NCBI GenBank assembly: GCA_032173675.1
Contig: JAVKPL010000188.1
Span: 27,501 to 91,500 of the forward strand
DNA from: Gastrolobium villosum
Lineage: Eukaryota; Streptophyta; Magnoliopsida; Fabales; Fabaceae
Direction of reading: 5' to 3'
Length of the DNA stretch: 64,000 bases
Below are positions 47,140 to 58,014 of this stretch, in pieces. A model generated the notes under the pieces. The model had not been told where the DNA came from. It did not search any database and worked only from the letters and a program-made list of their open reading frames with translations. A program made the translations under genes and the position numbers. The stretch's first letter is position 1, and every line of letters begins with the position of its first letter.

Positions 47140-47949
47140 GGTGCATCATCCTCCCCTTTTAGGAAGTGATTCGCCCTCGAATCAACTTTGTCTTTATTGA
47201 TATCAACTTCTTCAAGTGGTAACCCATGTGACAACTATTTTGGTACAATATCACCAAATTCCCTAATTAAGGGTAGACTTGTGAATGCAATTTTTTGATA
47301 TGCTTGGTATGTTCGTATGCAATTGAACTAAGCAGCTTGGGGACTAGAAATAATACGAGTTCAAGGGAGTAAGTGGACAAAACCCATAGACCATCTCAAA
47401 AGGACTACTGCTTGTAGTTTGTTCAGTGATTGCATTTGTGATCCGTCATAGGAAAATTTGCCTGGGGTAACATAAGTCTTATTGCCCCTGACTATCTCCA
47501 ATTACCAACAACTAAATCTATATCTCCATGGAGCATGAGGTTGTTATGCCCATCGTGCCCAAGTACATAATTTTTCTTACAGACTTAGACTTATTGAATG
47601 AAGGATCATTTTCCATGCCATCTTTGGATAAAACTTCAGCTTTATTAGAGATATTAGAATTTCTAGTAATTGACTTTACACCAAAATCATTATAAAGGAT
47701 TTCTTCCGCCTTTGGATTCTTATCGCCTTTGTCCCTATCATACTTATTATAGATAGGGAACTCGTCATAAATCGGAGCATCTATAATCGGATTCTCATCA
47801 TCTTGCTCTTCATCATATTCTGAGTCTGCCACTGGACTGGCGCCACAGTTCTTGATGCCGCTGGTGGCATCATACTCCTTGACGATATTAAGTTGCGTCA
47901 CACTCTTTGATGGCATTGAAGCCCATGATTGATGTAGAGGGTTGGTCAC
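47140..47949 (-). pseudogene. Ty3/gypsy pol remnant
   Basis: Minus strand. At about 47460-47230, SSSPFEMVYGFCPLTPLEL resembles the integrase C-terminal SPFEIVYGFNPLTPLDL motif. At 47200-47140, DSRANHFLKGEDDA resembles the 3' end of chromovirus pol (DSRTNLFEEGGDD). Upstream on the same strand, an open frame (47949-47518) rich in Asp/Glu/Tyr (SEYDEEQDDENPIID) resembles linker sequence of such elements, but with less certainty. No LTRs could be paired. Confidence 0.55.
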
Positions 47950-48432
47950 GTAGTATTTATCTATTGCACTGATGTCATCACGTTCAGTTATGTCTTTGAC
48001 TGTCTTAGTTCGGCAAAACTTATCACACGTGCTTTAACTGGATACAACTTTTCACAAATGTTCTTATATACGTGAGTGCTTTTGCCAAAAATTGATTAAC
48101 AAAACCAGTGTTTTCATTTCATGGCCTATTATTTCCTGATCAAGGCACATGTTATCGGATTATTTATTTTCCTAATAAAAGAATGTACTAAGAATTTTAA
48201 TTTAGAAATTGCTTTTATTTAGATATATTTATTATTTTAGCTCATTAAAACTTGATTAAATGATTAAATATGATCTCGTCTTGTTGAAATTATTAAACAA
48301 CTTAGTTGTTGCATACTAATAAGTTGTTGTAATTATACAAATTAAAAGCATTTTATTTTCAATTAAATTTGTATCAGTTTATAGAGACAAAAATATCTTA
48401 AAACCATTTATATTTCTCTTTTAATTTAAACA

Positions 48433-49314
48433 TGTTGAGATATATAGTCCCACATTGGTTGGATGAACAACTAATGTGGAGTTTATAAGGCCTTGGGCAC
48501 TCCCACCCTTTGAGCTAGCTTTTGGGTGGTGTATCCCAAGGTTCTTTACATGGTATCAGAGCCTCTGTTGGGAACTGGGTTCCCTCAAACTCGGCTAGGA
48601 AGCCTTTTGTGCGGAAGTCAATCAACCAGATCCGGAGCACGGATCTAGGCAATACCTCGTCCTGAATATCACCAGGTCGGGAGCGCAACGAAAAAATTAA
48701 AAATAGATAGGAGAGAGATAGAAGAAGAACACAACCAAATTTTAACGTGAAAAATCTTCTCCAGTGAAGAAGTAAAAACCACGGGACCTAGTCCATATCG
48801 AAATCCACTATGAAAATAATGGTTACAAGAATCAAATACACCAATGTGGTGGTTAACTCAACCTCTCAAATAATGGTGATAATCAAACTACCCTGGAGAT
48901 GTTTCTCTCAAACTCTCCCTAGAGATCTCTCAAATGCAAAGCATAAAGCTTTGCTCAAACACTCAAATATCAAATATCTCAAACAATTTTCTCTCAAACA
49001 ATCATCATACTCAACCTCACACACTACATGCTATATATAGAGGTGGAAGATGAGCCAATCAAGGGATGTGACCCTTGAGCCTTGCACCAATAGGGAGTTC
49101 CAACAACTTGGAACTTGTGCCAAGCATTAAGGAGGAACAACTTCCAACAGCCTCGCCATCCCCCACTTTATCTTGTGGAATTTCTTAACATAGGTAAGTT
49201 GAGCCTGTTGCATTATCCACTCTTCAAGCCCAACAGGCTCTCATGTGAGGGGGCGTATTGAGATATATAGTCCCACATTGGTTAGATGAAGAGTGGAATT
49301 TATATATCTCAACA
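48433..49314 (+). mobile_element. TRIM retrotransposon split by a solo LTR
   Basis: LTR1 at 48433-48550 (TGTTGAGATATATAGTCCCA ... TTTACA), primer site TGGTATCAGAGC (48551-48562), a purine tract GTGAGGGGGCG (49245-49255), then a shorter LTR2 (49256-49314) starting TATTGAGATATATAGTCCCA and ending CTCAACA. The 5-bp TSD AAACA lies at 48428-48432 and 49315-49319. With the nested LTR and its TSD copy removed, the element is about 293 bp. No coding capacity. Confidence 0.85.
48566..49149 (-). mobile_element. Solo LTR nested in the TRIM, 584 bp
   Basis: Starts TGTTGGGAACTGGG and ends AACTTCCAACA (TG...CA; the ends form the inverted pair TGTTGG / CCAACA), with a perfect 5-bp TSD GCCTC (48561-48565 and 49150-49154). 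The insertion lies just after the TRIM primer site. A TATA box, CTATATATAG, at 49030-49039 is followed on the minus strand by leader-like sequence, so the LTR runs on the minus strand. Probably copia-type. Confidence 0.85.
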
Positions 49315-49319
49315 AAACA

Positions 49320-50165
49320 TGATTTTTTGGTTATTTTTATATATTATGTTGGAGAAAAGCGTTGAGCTGTCGTTCAAATACTTCTTGACACACACATACA
49401 ATGGAGAGAAGAGGAGAATACAGTTTACCGAAGTTTTTGTCTTACCAAGTCAAAAGTACGAAGTCGGCAGTCAAGAGTCAAGAAGATAGCGTCGGTTGTT
49501 CGTTATGGCTCTCTTTTGGTAGGGTTGTTATCCGTTATCTTCGACAAGGACCTTTAAAATTCTCAAGTCACCGGATAAGAATACTTATACTGCAGCTAAA
49601 AAGAAAGACAAAATAGGGGATGCTTCATGGTTAAGATTGAATGACCACAAGGAGACAAAATACTATTCCTACGTGTGTGAAACTAAGAAATGGGAGAAGA
49701 AATGCGTCCTCAAAAACATCCAACGTTGTGTCTTCTAATTGGAAGTGGCACATGACGATTGATTTCCGTTCATGCACCATGATTGAGACATTAGTGCTAG
49801 ACTTTAGTTGGTGAAAAAAAGCACCTAGTTTATAGTATGCTTCAGATAGCGAAATATAAGAGTTCATTAATTAACGTAGAGAAGGGCAACATTGTACGCG
49901 GTTTTACACTTGACTTTTTAGCAAGATGAGTAATAAAATAGGCTGTTTTGAACATGAAAATTAATAATATAAGAAATATGTATAAAAAAATTAATAAAAG
50001 AAATATAAGGCACGACCGACCTAGGCAATAGTCATACGCGCTTAGATTGTGTTTAGTGTGAGAGAAAATAAAGTAACTTTTAACTGAGGGACATAAAGGT
50101 TGCGTCAATGAAGTGATTAACTTGTTACCATCATTTACGTAAATAAACTTTGGGTTTTATATACA
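49320..50165. other. Unassigned DNA
   Basis: Open frames at 49286-49616 and 49631-50108 show no recognisable domain or conserved motif. Possibly degraded repeat DNA. Confidence 0.3.
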
Positions 50166-50167
50166 AT

Positions 50168-50338
50168 GGAGGATATTCTTATTATTAAAAAATTTTACTA
50201 TCAATTTATTACCTACTTAATCACCATTGAATCAAAGAGAAAGAATGTTAAAAAAAATTTGAAAAAAGAGAAAATATTGATCCAATGATTATTAAATAGG
50301 TAGTGAGTTGGTAGTAGAAAATTTTGATAGTAATTATA
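50168..50338. mobile_element. MITE related to 10667-10831
   Basis: Ends contain GGATATTCTTATTATTA and GATAGTAATTATATCC. The interior has TTAATCACCATTGAATC and GATCCAATGATTATTAA inverted, as in the Mutator-type MITE at 10667. TSD not clear. Confidence 0.55.
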
Positions 50339-50351
50339 TCCATCATCTTTA

Positions 50352-50510
50352 TATATATCATGTTGTAGGAAACTTGTAATATCATGTTACTCTCATAAAA
50401 AGTGATGGCCTCACCTTGTTTTCTTCTTTCTTCTTCTTTTTTTTTTTGAATGGGATCCACACATCAGATTAACATGACATTACAAGTTTCCTACAACATG
50501 ACATATATAA
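50352..50510. mobile_element. Short TIR element
   Basis: Inverted termini of about 38 bp: left ATCATGTTGTAGGAAACTTG then TAATATCATGTTA, right TAACATGACATTACAAGTTT then CCTACAACATGACAT. The interior is CT-rich. The flanks are (TA)-like, so the TSD is unreadable. Confidence 0.65.
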
Positions 50511-50672
50511 AACCCATAAACTTTTATATATTTATGAGTCATCAAATAATACTTAAATTTCATTTTTAATGCTTTTAAATGGTTAAATTCATTGCGTACA
50601 AATATTCTTATTTAATCTATTTTAGCGGACGGAAAATTTAAATTGGAATAAGTCATGTTCATGACATGTATC

Positions 50673-51121
50673 TAGGGATGTGCATGGTTCGAACCGAACC
50701 GGATTTTTTGAAAAACCGAACCGAATTGGTTTAAATGGTTTGGTTCGAAAGTGGTTCGGTTCGGTTAAAACTGGTTTGGTTCGGAAGTGGTTCGATTCGG
50801 TTCAAAAGTGGTTCAGTTCGGTTCGGAACTGGTTCAGGTCGACCCTCTTTTGAAAAGAAAAAAATTTAAAAATTTAAAAAATAAAGTTATAAAAATTAAT
50901 TTGGTTTGGTTTGAAAGTGGTTCGGTTCGGTTCTTGAACCGGTTCTAAAAATTGGTTCGGTTCTTAAACCGGTTCTAAAAACCGGTTGGTTCATGAACCG
51001 GTTTTTTAAAAACCGATTCGGTTCATGAACTAGTTTTTTAAAACCGGTTATTTTATGGAGCGGTTCGGTTCGGTTCGGTTCATGGTTCGACCCACTTTTT
51101 TGGTTATTTTGCACATCCCTA
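50673..51121. mobile_element. hAT-like MITE with GGTTCGGTT arrays
   Basis: Starts TAGGGATGTGCATGG and ends TTTGCACATCCCTA, with a perfect 8-bp TSD CATGTATC (50665-50672 and 51122-51129). Both halves consist of GGTTCGGTT / GAACCGGTTC-type repeats in tandem. The minus-strand open frame at 50896-51114 is a translation of this repeat, not a gene. Confidence 0.85.
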
Positions 51122-51555
51122 CATGTATCAGGAAGACCACTAATTTTATCTGGGATGGACTTTCATGTTGCTTTGCTTGTGTTAAAGTTCCATTTTCGAG
51201 TTTATTTAGAAAAAAATATTTTTTATCAAAATAAGTTCGGCCTGTTGAGACAATTTTTTTAGCTTTAAAAATATGATATCAAAGAAATATACTAAACAAA
51301 CACAATTTTCGACAGAATGACTTCACATATATTTTTGACTGTTGGATGGAGGAGTAGTACCCATTCCTTTATTGCATCCAATTAAGAGCTCCCAATTGAA
51401 TCTAGTTAAATTCTACCAAAATTCTTATTAATCTTTTCTAGCCAGCTACAATAAGCCTATTTCTAGTTTGGTACGGTTCTAAAACATGATTAGTTCAAAT
51501 TAGGAGTGTTCATAGGATAGATGAATGTTATAGTCAAAATCCCAATTTATAAAAA

Positions 51556-51728
51556 GAGAAATAATTTTCTCATTATACATGAGAAAATTATCTCATGTTA
51601 CATTCATAATATATGAATGAGTCTCATTTTGACTTTTTTTGTCTTCTCACCTTTTTGTGAACTCCACTCATATATTGTAAGTGTAACATGAGATAATTTT
51701 CTCATGTAAAATGAGAAAATTAATTCCC
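51556..51728. mobile_element. Mutator-type MITE
   Basis: 173-bp palindromic element: left GAGAAATAATTTTCTCATTA, right AATGAGAAAATTAATTCCC, with a perfect 9-bp TSD TTATAAAAA (51547-51555 and 51729-51737). It shares TCTCATGTTACATT / GTAACATGAGATAA subterminal motifs with the 13953-14124 element. Confidence 0.82.
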
Positions 51729-51737
51729 TTATAAAAA

Positions 51738-52570
51738 TCACATTTTCAATTCGGATAATTCTTATCGCAGGAGTGAGCCAATACTTTTACATGACTCCTT
51801 TTAGACGCTCACCCTTCTACCTCTCGTATTATAGAAATACACACTTAGCTAACTGCTCATGCGACTAAGCTAATTTACTTATATAACTAATTATCTGGCC
51901 TTGTAACTCCATGTGGCTTCAAGCCTTCAACATCTGTATATCCATGATCTCTTGCACGTATCAATGAAGTTAGGTTTGACTTGATCGTACCGTAACTTGA
52001 TAAATTTTAATGAAGTATTTATTTATACTCAAATACAACCTAGTCATGGTTTGAATAATGATTAGGTTGACCCAAAATAAAATGTATGCATATTCAAACT
52101 ATAATGGATGTTTTATAAAATGTTTTAAAACATATTAATATTAGATTTATTATCATGTTATACAAAAAGTATGAGTTTAGTTTAAATTTTTTATTACCTC
52201 TCACAAAGTGTCAAAAAAATTATAAGTTCTAAAAATATTGAATAATATAATAGGTTCACACAAAATGTTACCCAAATCCAAACAAAATATATATCATGAC
52301 TAATTTCGAAAATCTAAAATCACTCTTTTTAGCACTAGCTAGGATGATTGTATTTGAACACTATCTCCAATCCTATCAAATTCATTTGGGTCGGAGCACT
52401 TTTATTTTTTAATTGTTTAAACACATCGGTTCATGTGACTCCAAACAAGCTCATCGGTAAAGTTCAGTTTATACTTGGTCAACTAAAATCATGGCCATTT
52501 ATTGATTAAAAATTAAAATAAAAAAGTCTTGAGTTTGCCTCACTGTTAGCCTTGTTACTGTAGGTTATAT
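51738..52570. other. Unassigned AT-rich DNA
   Basis: No gene or paired repeat seen. Confidence 0.3.
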
Positions 52571-52574
52571 GTAA

Positions 52575-53005
52575 ATATAGATCTAAGCTATAAAGCACTC
52601 ACACTTCAAAAACGTTAACGTGTCGTGTCTGACACTTTTTGACACTCTCCGACACACCGACACTTCCCGACACTCTAACACGCGTTGTAGAGATTCAAAA
52701 AATGTTCAAAAGTTGCGTTACATTGCGTTTTTAGCTCAAATTATTAGATTCATTGGATTACTATTACCATTTTATTGAGTTTAATACAAATATTTGGGAT
52801 ATCTTCTGTTTCTTTGCAAAATTGATGGGTGTAATAAGTATAACTTCATTTTTTTGTTAAATTATTGAGTATTAAATATAATATACATTATATAAATTAA
52901 AAATAATATTTAATATCGAGACGTGTCCTAACGTGTCGAAATTTAACATTTTTTAGAATTAACGTGTCGGAATGTCGTGTCGTATCGTGTCCCGTGTCGG
53001 TGCTA
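52575..53005. mobile_element. GACACG-rich element, copy 3 (reverse orientation)
   Basis: Arrays of GTGTCGTGTC and CGACAC at both ends. CGTGTCCTAACGTGTCG and ATTTTTTAGAATTAACGTGT match the reverse complement of copies 1 and 2. Ends near GCACTCACAC and GTGTCGGTGC. No clean TSD was found. Confidence 0.6.
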
Positions 53006-53654
53006 GATAGGATGTAAGTCATGATTAATCACAAAATATTATAACTTCCCTCTTCTTAAACCTTTTATTAATTATACCAAAAAAAAAAAACTTTTATTAA
53101 AATATTTCAGAAAATACCGACTAATTTGATACGGCAATGGTATTTACCCAAATAATTGAAAGTACAATCGGATTGTTGTTATTGTGATTGCTTTCATAAA
53201 ATAAAAATCAACCCAACTACTCAAAGTAAAACCAATACAGTTCATTGTCCAATTATTAATTATCACTGGCGATATAAACGAATTAGGTCGAGCTAAGCTT
53301 GAGCTTAAATTGGTTAAGATTGTATAAAATATTTTGTTACCCGTTTGACCTATTAGTATGATCCAAGGGAAATTATAACGGCAAATTATATATCTGACTT
53401 TGCATTCATTAAACAGTTCAGTAGTGATTCATCTTCATAAAATACCAGACAAGTAACAATCTTATAAATAACAAGCCACTACTTAAGGATGTTGGTACAT
53501 GGTTGTGATGTTCTATGCATGTGGGAGAGAAGGCAGGGGAGGTAGCAATGATTGATTTTGATGAACATGGATAGCAGATACCGAATCTTGAAATGGATGT
53601 CAGGCAAAATAGAGAAGTCTCAACCCTTGGTGTAAAAATTCCAAGTAAAAAATT
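53006..53654. other. Unassigned DNA
   Basis: AT-rich with no supported gene. Confidence 0.3.
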
Positions 53655-53830
53655 GGATCATGATGTTGAAACATCATCGGTGTAAGAGTTAGAAGTCTTA
53701 CACTCAATCTTGACCATTGATTCACTTGTATCCAATGGCTCACATTACTAAAAAATTAAAGCCATTAGATATAAGTGGAATCAACAGACAAGATTAAAAG
53801 TGTAACTTAAACCAGTGAAAAATGATCCTG

Positions 53831-53833
<3 letters not shown>
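53655..53833. mobile_element. TA-flanked MITE, family A, copy 4 (reverse orientation)
   Basis: GTGTAAGAGTTAGAAGTCTT then ACACTCAATCTTGACCATTG at the left, and AAACCAGTGAAAAATGATCC then TGACC at the right: the reverse complement of copies 2 and 3. It ends directly at the (TA)n tract 53835-53887. Confidence 0.65.

Positions 53834-53834
<1 letters not shown>

Positions 53835-53887
<53 letters not shown>
53835..53887. repeat. (TA)n microsatellite, about 53 bp
   Basis: TA tract separating the family A MITE from the fold-back element. Confidence 0.95.
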
Positions 53888-53889
<2 letters not shown>

Positions 53890-54164
53890 GAAAAACGTTT
53901 CTCAAGCAGCTTGAGATAAGTTTATCTCCGGCTAGCCCCAAAACTACGTCGTTTTGATTAATGAAGGGTGTTTATGTAATTTTAGGTGAATTAATGAAGG
54001 GTATTTTTGTAATTTTAATTATTTTTATATCATATAAGTTTTACTGAAATACCCTTCATTAATTCACCTAAAATTACATAAACACCCTTCATTAATCAAA
54101 ACGACGTAGTTTTGGGGCTAGCCGGAGATAAACTTATCTCAAGCTGCTTGAGAAATGTTTACCC

Positions 54165-54165
<1 letters not shown>
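53888..54165. mobile_element. Fold-back MITE with about 120-bp near-perfect inverted arms
   Basis: Arm 1 (53888-54013) and arm 2 (about 54043-54165) are reverse complements with only a few mismatches. Shared blocks include TTTCTCAAGCAGCTTGAGAT, AAGTTTATCTCCGGCTAGCC, CCAAAACTACGTCGTTTTGA and TTAATGAAGGGTGTTTATGT. Only about 30 bp separates the arms, so a transcript would form one long hairpin. (TA)n on both sides hides the TSD. No coding capacity. Confidence 0.88.

Positions 54166-54167
<2 letters not shown>

Positions 54168-54228
<61 letters not shown>
54168..54228. repeat. (TA)n microsatellite, about 61 bp
   Basis: TA tract directly after the fold-back element. Open frames reading YIYIYI across it are artefacts. 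Confidence 0.95.
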
Positions 54229-54231
<3 letters not shown>

Positions 54232-54260
54232 CAAAATGATTTGTCATGTGACTATATATA

Positions 54261-54494
54261 AGCATTGGTGCAGTCTCATAAAAACTACGTCGTTTTGGAT
54301 GGAAAAAAGAAAGTTCGCGTTTAAAATTAATTATAAAAAGTAAAAATATTATATTTATTTCCACCTTTGTATGGTTATGATTCCCCATATTTAATGTTTT
54401 GTATTTATTTTCACCTTTGTATGGTTATTAATCCCCATATTTAATTTTTTCACATTATAAAATGACGTAGTTTTATATGACTGCATCAATCCTT
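54261..54494. mobile_element. TIR element with internal tandem duplication
   Basis: Left ATTGGTGCAGTCTCATAAAA then ACTACGTCGTTTT pairs with right AAAATGACGTAGTTTTATAT then GACTGCATCAATCC. Internally, a unit of about 48 bp (CACCTTTGTATGGTTAT, then CCCCATATTTAAT) occurs twice in tandem at about 54355-54452. Confidence 0.65.
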
Positions 54495-55587
54495 AGGTGG
54501 AGTCAATTTACATCCGCTAAACCCATATATATTAGTTACTAGATACACTATTATTACTTCTACTACTATTATTATTATTTTAGTTATTACAATGGGAATT
54601 GATATTGGTCCAGGCAGAGGCCCGATAGTCCAATCCAAAACAGAACTTATAAGAGGAATTCTGATAATTACGTTCATACTTGGGCCAAAGCCGATTGGAG
54701 CAAACCATATATGAAAGTTTTACTTACAACAGCTGTGTTTAAATTATTTTAAATTTCTACACCATCCTCATCCCAAGCCTCAGCTGATAATCAAGCCAGT
54801 CTTCAGAGGGAGTAGAAATATTAATTTAGGGCGTATTTGTTTGAACAATTATTGAGTTATTTATAAAAAAAATATATTTGAAAGATGACATTTTTATATT
54901 TGGTACAAACCTTTAAAAAAAAAATTAAGCATTATCAATTCATAATGAGGGGTGGGTTATGCTGCTTTTCCATGAAAATGGAAGTTATTTTATAAATCAC
55001 TAATAACAACTACTCCCACTTCTTTCTTTCTTTCTCCATTTAAATTTTATTTAAAAAAACAATAATACTAACCAAATAAGTTTTTAATAATACCAGAGAA
55101 TAACATTTCTGATCATAATATCTCTGAGAACGCCATTCTTAGAACTATAATCATGTACCTTAAAAAAAATCTCACCCTAAAAAAAAATCTCACCCTCAAA
55201 AAAATCTCACCCTCCCAAGAGAAAAATAATCTGAATGAAGTGTTAACGTGTTATTGAGTGGTAAGGTCGCCAACTTATAAGTTAGTGAGAGGCCTCCTTA
55301 TTCCTCAATGACGTTGGACCAAATAATTTAGGGGACATTTGGTAGAGGAGAATTTTTTTTTATCTGAGAATCTCAATTTTCATCTGAGAATCTCAATTTT
55401 CAAAAATACAATGAAAATATTTACGATAATATCCAAAAATTGAAAATTTTAAAAAATTCAATTTTCTGAGAATCTTGAAAAATACTGCCTACGTAACAAC
55501 CACTAAGGATATCCGTATTATCAATTATGTACTCAAATGTTTTGTGCCGATGTAGTTTTTCTTCGGATGGAGAGGGTCATCTTTGGG
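54495..55587. other. Unassigned DNA with minor repeats
   Basis: No supported gene. Near 55140-55230 a short AAAAAAATCTCACCCT unit repeats three times. At 55355-55402, TATCTGAGAATCTCAATTTT is duplicated, inside a possible partial Tourist-like element starting GGGGACATTTGGTAGAGG (55333). Confidence 0.35.
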
Positions 55588-56567
55588 CTCTTTTACCGGC
55601 AAAACGACCGTACTAATCATAATTTAGATATATATCTCCAAGTGAAAGCAGTTTGCTAAAGTATGACCAGGTTAGGGCAGTCAAAGCCGTAAGTAATCCT
55701 GACGTGATCAGTCCCGTAGGTACATATGCCGTGATATGAAATCATCACTCCCGCCACTCATCCTGACGAGATTGGCAGGGATTGATCCAGGTGGCCTGAA
55801 CACGCCACCTTTTCTGACGGGACTCAATTGTACCTCTGCTTCTCTCTTCTTCCCTTCCCGTGTCTTCTTGTTGCAGCTTTCCCTTCTTCTTTTCTCACGT
55901 AATATTTCCCTTCACTCGATCAATTATACCGTTGCCATGCATTATAATTAATTAATAGTAAATAAAAATAATATACTTTTTTGGTAATCTAATAATAATA
56001 ATATTTTTCTTTCCCTCACAAATAGAAATCTGCTTTATAAAGTAATTAATAATTAACATAGTTTATTTTTTTAGTAAATAATAATTAATGATATTTAAAT
56101 ATTATTAATCGTAACCATTGTTTTTACTAATAGTAATCATATTTAAGTTATCAATGTCATAGATACCTTGTAATAAAATTGATTATTAATAATTAAAATG
56201 ATAAAGTATAACTGTAATTAGTAATTGTGTTGTAATAAATTTATAATAATTATAATTAGTAATTACTAAATCATAATAATTTTATAATTTCTGATTTAAT
56301 CATTGAAAATAACACGATAAGAAAAAACGTAAATAATTGAAGGCAAGAACGGTGGCTTGTAGGATGTTCGTTAAATAATTTTAAATAATCTTAATATTTT
56401 ATGTGCTCATTATTCATATAAATGTGTCTTGTAAAATAATTATGAAATTATTTAGTAAATAATAATTATGGATGTTCGTTGAACAATTTCTTCTTTTGTG
56501 TCTTGCTGTATTTAGTACAAGCTCATTTTCTTTTTGTTGTGCTTGTATTTTTTTATACAAGTTGTTC

Positions 56568-57192
56568 GCAAAAAAAATTAAAATATTACTATTTTAATAA
56601 ATAATTACGAATACATAGCAGTTTTGAAATTATCTATGAATCTATGGCAGTCATTTACGCCCAAATTCGGCGTGACTATTTACGCCCAAATTAGGCGTGA
56701 CTCCCAATGCGTTCACGCCTAAATTAGGCGTGAATCATCGGGTGTTAACATGTGGCAAAAAAGTTAACTTATGAACCGTAAAACTTTGAAAAGCCATTAT
56801 TTTTGCCTCGGGTATCCGAACATGTTAATTCTTTTTTTGATTCATATAACTTTTCGAGATCTACGCAATGACATCTCATTTGATATATTTTATCTCTCAC
56901 AACCACAATTCAAATTTGAAATAATTGTATTATATACTGGAATCAAAAAAAGAATTACCTCATTCGGATACCCAAGTCAAAAGTTAGGTCCTTATAAATT
57001 TTTACGGTTAAATTATTAATTTTTTGTGCCCCGTGTCAACACCAGATGATTCACGCCTAATTTAGGCGTGAATTCCTTGGGAGTCACGCCTAATTTGGGC
57101 ATGAATAACTGCAATAGATTCGTAGATAATTTTGAAATTACTATATTTTTGTAATTATTTATTAAAATAGTAATATTTTAATTTTTTTTTGC
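56568..57192. mobile_element. Nested TIR element with ACGCC...GGCGT palindromes
   Basis: Termini GCAAAAAAAATTAAAATATT and AATATTTTAATTTTTTTTTTGC-like are inverted. A 7-bp repeat GTTGTTC lies at 56561-56567 and 57194-57200. Subterminal DNA carries five copies of CGCC(T/C)AAATT(A/C)GGCG-type palindromes (three at 56658-56733, two at 57053-57102). The interior is also inverted (GGGTATCCGAACATGTTAAT versus CATTCGGATACCC). No coding capacity. Confidence 0.7.
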
Positions 57193-57599
57193 CGTTGTTC
57201 TTCAATATTAACTCTGGAGTACGGTAATAATATCCGACTCACGTGATGTTGTTGCTATTTTGTAGGATAAATACAATAAAATGCTGAAACATATTGAGAA
57301 ATTTGGTTCGGACCCTAAAAATTGTTGTATTGTGTCTGATAGACCAACTCATATTGAGATATTTATTTACTTATTTTTTTAAATTGAGATGAAGAATGAA
57401 ATGGTAAGGGGATGATCACAAATCAAGGAGACATAAAAATTGCTACCACTTGTTATAAAAAAAAAAAAAAAAAAAATTGCTACCACTAGATGACCTTAAA
57501 TAATGAAATTTTTGTTAAAATAGTATTCATTTTCTTTTAACATATATTCTCCGTAATTATATAAACGAATATCTAGTAAATATTTGCTAGATTATTTAA

Positions 57600-57815
57600 T
57601 GAGAAAAGTATTTCTCCAATCATTGGAGATAAAGTTATCTCCAGTGAGCTTAAAATGACGTTGTTTTGGGTTATAAGATTAAAAAATTATAATGAAAAAA
57701 ACTAATATAACCCTGCAGTATATTATAATTACAAAAATATCTTGATTTTCGCCAAAAAATGACGTCATTTTAGATTCACAGGAGATAACTTATCTATTTA
57801 CAGGAGAAATCCTTT
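57600..57815. mobile_element. MITE related to the fold-back element
   Basis: Left AAGTATTTCTCCAATCATTG then GAGATAAAGTTATCTCC, and right GGAGATAACTTATCTATTTA then CAGGAGAAATCCTTT, with AAAATGACGTTGTTTTGG / AAAAATGACGTCATTTTA inside. Same architecture as 53888-54165 but more diverged. Confidence 0.55.
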
Positions 57816-58014
57816 ATCGTTACTTAATTCTACGTTAATTCCTTTGAACAATAGTCCAGTTATACTTTATCATTTTAATTATTAATAATCAATTTTATTA
57901 CAAGGTATCTATGACATTGATAACTTAAATATGATTACTATTAGTAAAAACAATGGTTACGATTAATAATATTTAAATATCATTAATTATTATTTACTAA
58001 AAAATAAACTATGT

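Noticed and set aside
50896..51114. Minus-strand frame with repeated NRFxNRF-type units
   Set aside because: Direct translation of GGTTCGGTT arrays in an hAT MITE.
54155..54388. Open frames reading YIYIYI on both strands
   Set aside because: Translation of the (TA)n microsatellite; the same applies at 3890-3921, 6517-6574 and 38406-38442.
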